Made by a program: the position numbers and the translations under genes. Of a stretch of 61,248 nt of DNA, positions 43,786 to 52,380 are shown piece after piece (within the stretch, counting starts at the first letter, position 1; each line of letters begins with the position of its first letter). The DNA is taken from positions 1-61,248 of the forward strand of contig JAFUXI010000013.1 in NCBI GenBank assembly GCA_017470995.1, read 5' to 3'. The stretch is from Spirochaetales bacterium (lineage in GTDB: Bacteria; Spirochaetota; Spirochaetia; Sphaerochaetales; Sphaerochaetaceae). Below the pieces are notes generated by a model. That model did no database searches. It was not told the origin of the DNA and saw only the letters and a list, made by a program, of their open reading frames with translations.

Positions 43786-46700
43786 ATGAAGCAGAGCCGT
43801 ACGGCAACCATTACCATCATTGGAAGTCTGATTCTGGTTTTTGTTTTGGTCATCGGCACGGTGCTGACGGCGCAGACTGCGAGCAGGGATACCCAGCAGG
43901 CGGTAAGGAGTGTCAGCAGACTGTATCTTGACGAACTGGCCGGTCGCCGCGAGCAGGTCGTTGAGGGGAATCTCCAGGGAAAGATCGATGTTATCCGCAT
44001 TGCCATTGACCTGATGTCGGAAGATGATCTGCGTGATGAACAGCATATGAGGGCTTACCAGTCAAAGATGAAGCAGCTGTACAAATTGGACAAATTTGCT
44101 TTCGTGGATACCGACGGTCTGATTTATACTTCTCGCGGAACCGAGAACAACATCGGAGACTATGATTTCGATTACAGGGTTATTTCGGAACCCGAAATAT
44201 CAATATTCAATATAGAAGCACCTGAGAAGCAGGTCATCATCGCAGTACCCGTGGATCTGAAACTTCCGTTCAACGGGAAGACGCTCAGAGTCTGCTTCAT
44301 GGCAATAGATATGTCGGAAATGCTGTCCGGAGTTTCCATGGAGGCTCAGGAGAATTCCGCGACATTCTGCAATATCTATACAAGCGACGGTATTGCTCTG
44401 AGCAATACGGTTCTGGGAGGTCTTGCGGTAGAGGACAACCTTCTTGATGCACTCGGGCATGCCGATCTGGACAAGGGATACAGTTACGCCCAGATTCTCG
44501 GTGATTTCCGCGAAGGTCGGGCAGGGGTTCTCTCTTTCACATACAACGGAATACAGGAAACACTGGCCTATGTCCCGATTACGGGTACCGACTGGCTGCT
44601 GACCTACCTCATCAGGGAGAGCGTCATAGCAGATGAAATAGGCACTATTTCCAACAGCATAGTCCTGAGAGGCATGGGCTTATCCGTCATCACCATCATG
44701 GTTCTCCTGGTCATGTTCCTGCTGATAATAGCCCAGACACGGAAAAGCGCACGCCTTGTCCTGGAAAAGGAAACGGCAGAAGCTGAAAACCGGATAAAGC
44801 AGGAGGAGCTGGAACGCAGGCTGGCCCTGCAGGATGAACTGCTGGCACAGAGAAAACTCCAGGAAGAGCAGACCAAGATGATTACCGCGCTGGCATCGGA
44901 CTACTGGAGTGTCTATTACATAGAGCTGGATACGGATGAAGGTGTGTGTTATCAGTCCCATTCCGATGTGGACAACGGCTTCAGGGTAGGCGAGAGATTC
45001 AGATATCTTTCCTCCGTCACGGCATATGCCAACGAGAACGTGATGGATGAGTACAGGGACGCGTTCCTGAGTTTCGTACAGCCGGACAACGTTAAGGCGT
45101 TGCTGACCGAGAGGAGGATCATATCATACAGGTACATGGTCCACCGCCACGGGAAGGACACCTATGAGGAGGTGCGCTTCGCTGGCGTTCGCCACCCCGA
45201 AGACAGGGATGACCATCTTGTCCATGCAGTAGGTGCCTGTTTCGTCGATGTGGATGCCGAGACCCGAAAGAACATGGCGCAGAACCTTGCCCTGAAGCAG
45301 GCTCTGGATGCTGCAGAATCTGCAAACAAAGCCAAAACCGTATTCCTGTCCAACATGAGCCATGAGATACGTACTCCCATGAACGCCATAATAGGATTGG
45401 ACAACATAGCACTCAACGATCCGAACATTTCGGAGCAGACCCGCGAATATCTGAAGAAGATAGGGATATCGGCCCATCATCTTCTGAGCATCATCAACGA
45501 TATCCTTGATCTGTCCAGGATTGAGTCGGGGCGCATGGTAATAAGAAGCGAGGAATTCCCGTTCTTCAAGATGCTGGAGCAGGTGAATACCATCATCAAC
45601 GGGCAGTGCAGGGAAAAGGGTCTGAAGTACGAATGCCGGACTACGGGAAGGATAGACGATTACTATATCGGGGATGACATGAAAATCCGCCAGGTGCTGA
45701 TCAACATCCTGGGCAACGCAGTGAAGTTCACGCCGGAAGGCGGAAATATCCTTTTCATGATAGAGGATATTGCCAGAATGGATGACAAGGCAACACTGCG
45801 CTTCACGATCCGGGATACCGGAATCGGAATGAGCAGGGAATATCTCCCGCATATATTCGAGGCTTTCAGCCAGGAGGATGCGTCTTCCACGAACCGTTAC
45901 GGCAGTACCGGCATGGGAATGCCCATAACCAAGAACATAGTGGAGCTCATGAACGGAAAGATCGAGGTGGACAGCGAGAAGGGAGTCGGAACTACGTTCA
46001 CTGTGACCCTTACCCTGACGCAGTCACAGCATGCCGGATATGATTCCGATGGAAACGAGATTCGGCCTCAGGAAATGAATGTGCTTGTCATAGACAATGA
46101 CCGCATTGCCTGCGAACATGCCAGGATAGTCCTCGGACAGGTGGGCGTCAGCTGTGAGACTGTGCTCAGCGGCAGGGATGCCGTGGAGATCGTCAGGATG
46201 CGCCATGCACGGATGGAGGACTTCAACCTGATTCTGGTGGACTGGAAGATGCCTGATATGGACGGAATTGAGACCACAAGGCAAATCCGCGCCATTGTCG
46301 GGGACGGAACACCCATAATAATACTGACTTCCTACAGCTGGGATGACATCATAGACGAGGCAAGGGCGGCGGGTGTTGATTCATTTGTATCAAAACCGCT
46401 TTTTGCAGGCAATGTGATGGAGGAATTCCGCGAGGCGTTCAAGAAAAAGAACGGCAGACTTATGGAGGAAACTACGGATCTTGCCGGAAGACGTGTCCTG
46501 CTTGCCGAGGATGTTCTCGTAAATGCGGAAATCATGATGATGGTCCTGGGCATGCGGGAGATGGAAGTTGATCATGCTGAAAACGGCCGTAAAGCAGTGG
46601 ACATGTTCGGCAGCCATGAGAGCGGATACTATTCGGCCATTCTCATGGATATGCGCATGCCGGAGATGGACGGACTGACGGCTACTGAAACCATCCGCAG

Positions 46701-46869
46701 CATGGACAGACCTGATGCGAAGACCATCCCGATCATTACACTTACCGCAAATGCCTTCGACGAGGATGTACAGCGGAGCATGCAGGCGGGAATGAATGCA
46801 CATCTGAGCAAGCCGGTTGAGCCTGCCCGTCTGTTTGAGACTCTGGAAAACCTGATCGGAAAGAGCTGA
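43786..46869 (+). CDS. hybrid sensor histidine kinase with two receiver domains
   Basis: 1027 residues from ATG 43786 (GGAGG at 43773-43777; TTG 43780 is too close). Order: TM1 about 8-28, extracytoplasmic sensor about 30-280, TM2 about 288-312, coiled coil about 315-360, a PAS-like region about 365-490, HisKA with 'FLSNMSHEIRTPMNAIIGL' (phospho-His), HATPase with 'NILGNAVKFTPEGG', 'IRDTGIGMSRE' and 'GSTGMGMPI', then two receivers with 'NLILVDWKMPDMDGI' and 'AILMDMRMPEMDGL'. No HPt domain is present in the chain; the stand-alone HPt at 12.3 kb is a candidate partner. It follows the repeat-bounded cassette and converges on the patatin gene. Confidence 0.93.
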   Translation: MKQSRTATITIIGSLILVFVLVIGTVLTAQTASRDTQQAVRSVSRLYLDELAGRREQVVEGNLQGKIDVIRIAIDLMSEDDLRDEQHMRAYQSKMKQLYKLDKFAFVDTDGLIYTSRGTENNIGDYDFDYRVISEPEISIFNIEAPEKQVIIAVPVDLKLPFNGKTLRVCFMAIDMSEMLSGVSMEAQENSATFCNIYTSDGIALSNTVLGGLAVEDNLLDALGHADLDKGYSYAQILGDFREGRAGVLSFTYNGIQETLAYVPITGTDWLLTYLIRESVIADEIGTISNSIVLRGMGLSVITIMVLLVMFLLIIAQTRKSARLVLEKETAEAENRIKQEELERRLALQDELLAQRKLQEEQTKMITALASDYWSVYYIELDTDEGVCYQSHSDVDNGFRVGERFRYLSSVTAYANENVMDEYRDAFLSFVQPDNVKALLTERRIISYRYMVHRHGKDTYEEVRFAGVRHPEDRDDHLVHAVGACFVDVDAETRKNMAQNLALKQALDAAESANKAKTVFLSNMSHEIRTPMNAIIGLDNIALNDPNISEQTREYLKKIGISAHHLLSIINDILDLSRIESGRMVIRSEEFPFFKMLEQVNTIINGQCREKGLKYECRTTGRIDDYYIGDDMKIRQVLINILGNAVKFTPEGGNILFMIEDIARMDDKATLRFTIRDTGIGMSREYLPHIFEAFSQEDASSTNRYGSTGMGMPITKNIVELMNGKIEVDSEKGVGTTFTVTLTLTQSQHAGYDSDGNEIRPQEMNVLVIDNDRIACEHARIVLGQVGVSCETVLSGRDAVEIVRMRHARMEDFNLILVDWKMPDMDGIETTRQIRAIVGDGTPIIILTSYSWDDIIDEARAAGVDSFVSKPLFAGNVMEEFREAFKKKNGRLMEETTDLAGRRVLLAEDVLVNAEIMMMVLGMREMEVDHAENGRKAVDMFGSHESGYYSAILMDMRMPEMDGLTATETIRSMDRPDAKTIPIITLTANAFDEDVQRSMQAGMNAHLSKPVEPARLFETLENLIGKS

Positions 46870-46872
46870 GGA

Positions 46873-49023
46873 TCAGGTCAGCTCAAGATAAAGTGCAAGC
46901 TGCAGGTCTTTGTTGAAGCCTGCTCCTATGACAATGTCTCCCACCGGGGTTTCCATTCCGAATCCTGCATTGATACCCAGATCCCAGTGTTCGTTGCACG
47001 ATGAAAACGGAATCATGGATTCGAAAGGCATAGGAGTAGAGAACTGATACTTTCGGTTTGATCTTACTCCTCCCCGGATTCCCATGCTGAGGAACCTGGT
47101 TATGAAGCCGTTTCCGAGTTCTATCTGAAATCTGATACCGCCGGTGATGAAGTCCGTATACATGGTTCCTGCCGGATAACCGGGGACTCCGCTCCAGCCT
47201 CCGTATTGTTCAAAGGTGCTTCTCATGCTGAGGTCCCCTCTGGAAGATACGGCTGTGAAATCAAGCCCTAGAGATGTGTTTTCGGACAGCTTCAGCTTCT
47301 GTCTTGCGGCAAAAGCCAACTTGTACTCGATTTCCTCGGTGAAGCTGTTCCAACCCACGGATCCCAGAAAATCATAGCGCCCTCCTTTTTGTCCGAAGAA
47401 GCCGTTGCGGTAGCCCGGGTAGAAAACAGCCTCCAGATGGACGGATGAAGTGAGGGCGGGCTTGTCTATCTCGTTGGTTTCCGAAAAGGGAACGGCCCAG
47501 GTCCATTCGGTCTGTCCGTACAGCTGAATGCTGTGGCTTTGCTCATTTGTGAGCATGAATCCCAGATCGGTGGATACCAGCCTCTCGATATCGTTACGAA
47601 GAAGATATGCATCCGGCATGGATTTGTCCGTGGTACTCGAGAGGACGCCTATGGAGGCATTGCCACGCATGGTGAAGAAAAAACGCTCTCCGGAATCCCC
47701 GGTAAGGCGAAGCAGAACCAAAGCCGATATATCAGAAGTTCTGTTGATGCTGATTTTTATCCTGTTGTCCAGACTTATACGGCTGCCGCCGAGATCCTTG
47801 ATGAATGCCCTGAGGCTCAGGGTCGGAAGAAGGGTATGGGTCGTTTTGTTTTTCTCTTCCCACTCGTCATCTGTCTTTTTGAAGGAGAATCCATATCCGC
47901 CGGATCCGTAGAGGCCGATGGAAACCCTGGTTCTTCCCATGAGATCTTCATGAAGTGCCTCCCGACTGGCTCTGTAGGTTTTCTTGGCCTGCTCCGGGAA
48001 TTTCAGATGATATTCGCTTTTTCTGTCAGAATCCTTGTATTCCTTCTGTTCTTCGGTAAAAAGTGATGCGATCTCGGCGAATTTGGCCTGCTGCTGCTCG
48101 ATTTCGAGATAGCTCTGATTGAGAATTCCCTCTATATCACTGAATCCCAATACGGTGAACATCGTTTCATCGGGAGAGAACCAGTAGTCGACTTCGTCAA
48201 GCTCGCCCTTTGAGACATTGGAAAGGACTACGTTGAGTGTTCCTGCTGCTGTACCGGAGAGGGAAGTGTAATGGTCGAAACTGGAGGGGATATTGTCATA
48301 ACCGTTGAGCGTGACGCAGATGATGATGTCAAAGCCTTCAGCCAGAGCACGGTGAACGATATAGTTGCTGACCACGCCCCCGTCCATATAGACCTGTCCG
48401 TCTTCTGTGATTACCGGTTCGAATGCCAGCGGAATGCTCATGCTTGATCTCATGGCGGTAAGAAGCGAACCGTTGCGGAAAATTACTTCTTCTCCCGTAA
48501 TCATGTCGGTTGCATTGCACTCGTACGGAACAACAAGGTCCTTGTCGAAATCAATATCCTTCGGAACATTTCCTATGTATTTCACGAGGAAATTCATGAT
48601 CATGTAGTCATCTATCAGTCCCGTTGTTCCCCCGATACCCTGTGAAAGGGATAGGGAGAGCACATTGTTGCTGGAGTAATCAAAGGCATTGAGAACTTCA
48701 TTGTATCCGGATGTCAGGATTGTGGTGAACATGGACATCAGATCCTGTCCGGTTACGATTTCGGTCATTTCCTTCGGCGAATAACCGGCACAATACAGGC
48801 CTCCTACCAGTGCTCCCATACTGGTGCCGAATACCTTGTCGATAGGGATTCCGTAACGTTCCAATTCCCCGATGATCGGGATGTGGGCAACTCCCTTTGC
48901 TCCGCCTCCGGAGAGTACCAGTGCGACGGAAGGTCGCTCGGTTTCGTCTTTTGCCTTCACCTTGGCAGGAAGGATTGAGATGGCAGCAAGAATCAGCAAT
49001 ACGGCAATAACGGTTTTCTTCAT
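46873..49023 (-). CDS. patatin-like phospholipase fused to a C-terminal outer-membrane barrel
   Basis: 716 residues. Signal peptide ('LILAAISILPAKVKA'), then a patatin domain at about 30-310 with oxyanion loop 'LVLSGGGAKGVAHIP', nucleophile 'VFGTSMGALVGGLY' (G-x-S-x-G) and catalytic aspartate 'VYMDGGVVSNY' (D-G-G). A charged linker follows ('LFTEEQKEYKDSDRKSEYH', about 320-375), then a barrel-like C-terminus of beta strands to residue 716, ending 'LQLALYLELT'. The layout resembles type Vd (PlpD-like) proteins, but I do not see a clear POTRA domain in the short linker. It is probably a surface or periplasmic lipase. It converges on the hybrid kinase with a 3-nt gap. Confidence 0.85.
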   Translation of the reverse strand: MKKTVIAVLLILAAISILPAKVKAKDETERPSVALVLSGGGAKGVAHIPIIGELERYGIPIDKVFGTSMGALVGGLYCAGYSPKEMTEIVTGQDLMSMFTTILTSGYNEVLNAFDYSSNNVLSLSLSQGIGGTTGLIDDYMIMNFLVKYIGNVPKDIDFDKDLVVPYECNATDMITGEEVIFRNGSLLTAMRSSMSIPLAFEPVITEDGQVYMDGGVVSNYIVHRALAEGFDIIICVTLNGYDNIPSSFDHYTSLSGTAAGTLNVVLSNVSKGELDEVDYWFSPDETMFTVLGFSDIEGILNQSYLEIEQQQAKFAEIASLFTEEQKEYKDSDRKSEYHLKFPEQAKKTYRASREALHEDLMGRTRVSIGLYGSGGYGFSFKKTDDEWEEKNKTTHTLLPTLSLRAFIKDLGGSRISLDNRIKISINRTSDISALVLLRLTGDSGERFFFTMRGNASIGVLSSTTDKSMPDAYLLRNDIERLVSTDLGFMLTNEQSHSIQLYGQTEWTWAVPFSETNEIDKPALTSSVHLEAVFYPGYRNGFFGQKGGRYDFLGSVGWNSFTEEIEYKLAFAARQKLKLSENTSLGLDFTAVSSRGDLSMRSTFEQYGGWSGVPGYPAGTMYTDFITGGIRFQIELGNGFITRFLSMGIRGGVRSNRKYQFSTPMPFESMIPFSSCNEHWDLGINAGFGMETPVGDIVIGAGFNKDLQLALYLELT

Positions 49024-49054
49024 TGTGGCTCCAGGTTTCTTTGAAATTGATTAG

Positions 49055-49083
49055 AGTATAATGAATTGCCGATACATTTCCAA
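49055..49083 (-). promoter_or_regulatory. promoter of the patatin-barrel gene
   Basis: On the minus strand TTGGAA (49083-49078), a 17-bp spacer and TATACT (49060-49055). The predicted start near 49048 gives a leader of about 25 nt. Confidence 0.6.
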
Positions 49084-49179
49084 TATGCCGATACCGTTTT
49101 ACTTAACAGGAATATGTGTTGGGGAAAGGTTATACAAAACTGCCCATTATTGACTGAGATGCTTTGCAAAGGACTTGTA

Positions 49180-49188
49180 TGATATGCT
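49180..49188 (+). promoter_or_regulatory. possible extended -10 of the SpoIIE gene at 49.2 kb
   Basis: TGATATGCT fits an extended -10 (TG, one base, TATGCT at 49183-49188), with a predicted start near 49195. No convincing -35 at the standard distance; TTGACT occurs at 49150-49155 but too far. Confidence 0.35.
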
Positions 49189-49226
49189 ATTCTTTCTGCA
49201 TCTGATATAAGGCAGGTCGGTCTTCC

Positions 49227-51395
49227 ATGAGAAAATTCCTAGGGTTTGTAATAGGCGGAATACAGCAGAAGATTTTCAACGTCTTCCTTTTTACACTTCT
49301 GTTCGTAAGTATTGCTTTTTTTTCCGTAATAGCTTTTCAGACAAATTCTCTCAGTAATCTTGTTGCTGATGCCAATGAAAAGCAGAACAATGCCGTTCAG
49401 GAAATATCCACAAACCTGATGAACACCATCATAGAGGAAAGCCTTCAGAAGAATACCGGCCTGGAAGCTTACATTGCCGGGGATCTTTTCTCGAGTCTCA
49501 AGACAAAGGTTTCGCTTCTCGGAGAGTTCCTGCAGTATGTTGCCGAAAACCCGATGGCTTATACCGATATGCTCATCAATCCGCCCACTGCTGCGAACAA
49601 CGGGGTCCTCAGTGCACAGGTCCTCTATGAGGAGCGCGTCGACCCGGAGGATACCTGGATAACCGATCAGGTAGGCTTGTACGGCAATGTATCCAGCCTG
49701 ATGTTCTCCCTTTACGGAACCGGAGGCGTGAACTCCATGTTTCTCGGAACTCCGGAGGGAGTGACCATCATAGTCGACGAGGCCTCCGGAATGAAGTTGG
49801 ATTCCTCCGGAAAGCCGATAACCGCACCGGTAACGCAGAGACCCTGGTACAAGGGAGCCATTGCAGCACAGGGAATCTACTTCTCGGATGTGGAAGTCGA
49901 CCTGTTCACCGGCAATATCGGAATAGTCTGCTCAATGCCGGTATATGTCAAAGGCAAGCTCGTAGCTGTAGTAGGCGCGGATCTTTTCATCAATTCGATG
50001 GCCGACTACATTGAGAACAATGCACAGGAAGGCATTTTCTCCTGCATCATTAATTCCGAGGGACATGTGGTTTTCGCACCGAAGACCCAGGATATCTTCT
50101 CCGTATCAGCCACAGATGTGGATCTTCGGAAGTCGGAGGATGCAGGTCTTGCCTCTTTTGTCACCGATGCAATCAACGGAAAAAAAGAAATACAAGTCGT
50201 CACCATCGGCGGAACGGACTATTACATGATTGCATCCAACATCAACGAGGTTAACTGGACGCTTATCTCGGTTGTTGACAAAGCCCTGACGCTGGCCCCT
50301 GCGACCATGATGATCGGAGAATTCGATCAGATTTCTGCCGAGGCTTCTGCCGCGTTTGAAGCCGGTCTGAGGAAATCCAGAACGACGCTGTTTGTCATCA
50401 TGGGTGTTTTCTTCATCCTGGGAACCACTTCCGCACTTATCCTTGCTTCCCGCATCGTCAAGCCGCTGGGGAAAATGACAAAGAAGATTGCGGACATGCA
50501 GAACGGCAATTTCGATTTCGAGATAGAGAGCATCTACAGAACCAAGGATGAGGTCGAGGTCCTTGCGGAGGCATTTGCCGATCTTTCGGTCAGGACAAAG
50601 AACTATATCAACGAAATCACCACCATTACCGCAGAGAAGGAAAGAATCGGTGCTGAACTCAATGTCGCGGCAAAGATTCAGGCGGACATGCTTCCAAGGA
50701 TCTTCCCGCCGTATCCCAACAGCGAGTCCTTCGACCTTTTTGCCAGCATGCTTCCGGCCAAGGAAGTCGGAGGAGACTTCTATGACTTCTTCATGATAGA
50801 CAATGATCATCTTGCACTGGTCATGGCGGATGTTTCCGGCAAGGGGGTTCCCGCAGCACTGTTCATGGTCATTGCCAAAACAATGATCAAGGATAGGGCA
50901 ATTCAGGGCGGAACACCTGCGGAGATTCTCAACGATGTCAATACACAGCTCTGTGAGGGAAACGAAGCAAGTCTGTTCGTAACTGTCTGGCTGGCCATAA
51001 TCAACCTGAAGACAGGTGAGGGAATGGCTGCAAATGCCGGCCACGAGCATCCCGCTCTCAGACCCAAGGACGGTGAATTCCATCTGGTCGAGTATAAGCA
51101 TTCTCCTGCCGTTGCAATGATGGAAGGTATGAAATTCAGGGAGCATCCGTTCCATCTCAACCCCGGGGACACGATTTTCGTCTACACGGACGGAGTCCCT
51201 GAGTCGACGGATAAGGGAAACAGGTTGTTCGGAAACGACAGGATGCTCGATGCCCTCAACAGACACGATGAATCCGATCCGAGGACAATACTCGATGATG
51301 TTTCCGCAGGAATCAGCGAGTTCATCGGAGATGCCGAGCAGTTCGATGATACGACTATGCTCTGCTTCCGGTACAAAGGCCCGAAACAGGACTGA
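49227..51395 (+). CDS. membrane-bound SpoIIE-type PP2C phosphatase with dCache-like sensor and HAMP
   Basis: 722 residues. TM1 about 15-40, a large extracytoplasmic region about 45-375 with Cache features ('QRPWYKGAIAAQGIYFSDVE', 'GKLVAVVGADLFINS'), TM2 about 388-410, HAMP ('SRIVKPLGKMTKKIADMQNG'), a short coiled coil, and a PP2C domain with 'LPAKEVGGDFYDFF', 'ADVSGKGVPAALFM', 'AANAGHEHPAL' and 'YTDGVPESTDKGN'. The output domain is closely related to the phosphatase at 5.7 kb. Cache domains usually bind small extracellular metabolites. It has no adjacent STAS gene, so it could feed the 5.3-8.9 kb antagonists (inference). Its stop abuts the convergent LysR gene with no gap. Confidence 0.92.
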   Translation: MRKFLGFVIGGIQQKIFNVFLFTLLFVSIAFFSVIAFQTNSLSNLVADANEKQNNAVQEISTNLMNTIIEESLQKNTGLEAYIAGDLFSSLKTKVSLLGEFLQYVAENPMAYTDMLINPPTAANNGVLSAQVLYEERVDPEDTWITDQVGLYGNVSSLMFSLYGTGGVNSMFLGTPEGVTIIVDEASGMKLDSSGKPITAPVTQRPWYKGAIAAQGIYFSDVEVDLFTGNIGIVCSMPVYVKGKLVAVVGADLFINSMADYIENNAQEGIFSCIINSEGHVVFAPKTQDIFSVSATDVDLRKSEDAGLASFVTDAINGKKEIQVVTIGGTDYYMIASNINEVNWTLISVVDKALTLAPATMMIGEFDQISAEASAAFEAGLRKSRTTLFVIMGVFFILGTTSALILASRIVKPLGKMTKKIADMQNGNFDFEIESIYRTKDEVEVLAEAFADLSVRTKNYINEITTITAEKERIGAELNVAAKIQADMLPRIFPPYPNSESFDLFASMLPAKEVGGDFYDFFMIDNDHLALVMADVSGKGVPAALFMVIAKTMIKDRAIQGGTPAEILNDVNTQLCEGNEASLFVTVWLAIINLKTGEGMAANAGHEHPALRPKDGEFHLVEYKHSPAVAMMEGMKFREHPFHLNPGDTIFVYTDGVPESTDKGNRLFGNDRMLDALNRHDESDPRTILDDVSAGISEFIGDAEQFDDTTMLCFRYKGPKQD

Positions 51396-52271
51396 TTACA
51401 GGGATTTCTTTACGAAGTCTATGAAAGTCTCATCTGCCAGCGGAAGGGGTTTGCCCTTCAGCCATACGAACAGGTACTCTACATAACGTCCCGAATTGAC
51501 GATCTCCTTTGCGACAATCTGCCGGTTCAGGACGTATGATGTCTTGGGAAACAGACTTATGCCTACATTGCAGCCTGCAAGGGCTGCGACATCCAGATAG
51601 TTGTCCATCCTGCAGACGATTCTGGGTTCGCAGCCGATTTCCGCAAACCATTTGTAGATCATGTCATTCATTGCCTCGCGGCTGGGCACAATCAGCGGCT
51701 GGTTTTTCAGAAGGGAAAGATCCAGGGTATCTCCCGGAAGCGCAGACAGGGGGTTGTCCTTGCTCATGAATGCCGTCATCTTCTCCTGGCCGACCTTGAA
51801 GCTGTTCAGCAGCGTCTGGTCGCAGGGAGCCGTGATGACTGCAAGGTTTATCAGGCCGCTTCTTAGCCGCTCTATGAGCTCATCGCTGTTTCCGTCCATG
51901 ATCCTGAATTTGATATCGGGGTATTTGCCTATAAATGACTCTATCCATTTGGATGCGATGTCCGGAGCAGAACCCTCGACAAGACCTATGGAGATAGTGC
52001 CGTTCATTTTCTTTCCCATAAGCCTGACTTCATCGGAGGCTTTGTCAGAGAGGCTCAGGATTTCCTTCGCACGTCTGTAGAGAAGCTTGCCGGAATCCGT
52101 CAGCTGCAGATGACGCTTTCCCCTGATGAACAGAACCGTATCCAGTTCCTGCTCCAGTGCCTTTATCTGGCTGCTCAGAGGCGGCTGGCTTATGTTGAGT
52201 TTGTCCGCTGCCTTGGTTATGTTCAGCTCTTCCGCAACCGCTACGAAATACCTCAGGACCCTGAGTTCCAT
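51396..52271 (-). CDS. LysR-family transcriptional regulator
   Basis: 291 residues from ATG 52271 (GAGGAGG upstream; the frame also opens at 52289). The N-terminal helix-turn-helix 'AEELNITKAADKLNISQPPL' and 'SSQIKALEQELDTVLFIRGK' are classical LysR. The C-terminal effector-binding domain begins near residue 90 ('GTISIGLVEGSAPDIAS') and includes 'QPLIVPSREAMNDM'. The ligand is unknown. It is divergent from pyrG with 109 nt between the starts, so it may bind in that region and regulate itself or pyrG (inference). Confidence 0.9.
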   Translation of the reverse strand: MELRVLRYFVAVAEELNITKAADKLNISQPPLSSQIKALEQELDTVLFIRGKRHLQLTDSGKLLYRRAKEILSLSDKASDEVRLMGKKMNGTISIGLVEGSAPDIASKWIESFIGKYPDIKFRIMDGNSDELIERLRSGLINLAVITAPCDQTLLNSFKVGQEKMTAFMSKDNPLSALPGDTLDLSLLKNQPLIVPSREAMNDMIYKWFAEIGCEPRIVCRMDNYLDVAALAGCNVGISLFPKTSYVLNRQIVAKEIVNSGRYVEYLFVWLKGKPLPLADETFIDFVKKSL

Positions 52272-52325
52272 ATCGCCTCCTCTAACCATACTTAAAACGT
52301 ATGATAACTATAATATTATATGTAT

Positions 52326-52354
52326 TTGTTTGTTTATTTGCAAATCTGTATAAT
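52326..52354 (+). promoter_or_regulatory. pyrG promoter
   Basis: TTGTTT (52326-52331), 17-bp spacer, TATAAT (52349-52354). Bases 6-9 after the -10 are C, C, C, G, so initiation is predicted at a run of cytidines. Confidence 0.65.
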
Positions 52355-52359
52355 GTAAT

Positions 52360-52377
52360 CCCGAGTTAATCGGGGGA
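52360..52377 (+). promoter_or_regulatory. pyrG leader hairpin that can mask the ribosome-binding site
   Basis: CCCGA (52360-52364), loop GTTAA, TCGGG (52370-52374). The 3' arm overlaps the SD GGGGGA (52372-52377), 4 nt or so before the ATG at 52381. The 5' arm consists of the very bases at which transcription should begin, so start-site choice decides whether the hairpin forms. Confidence 0.55.
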
Positions 52378-52380
52378 AAT

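Noticed and set aside
46863..46884. GAGCTGA...TCAGCTC hairpin between the hybrid kinase and patatin genes as a terminator
   Set aside because: A 7-bp stem over the two stop codons is present but no T-tract follows on either strand.
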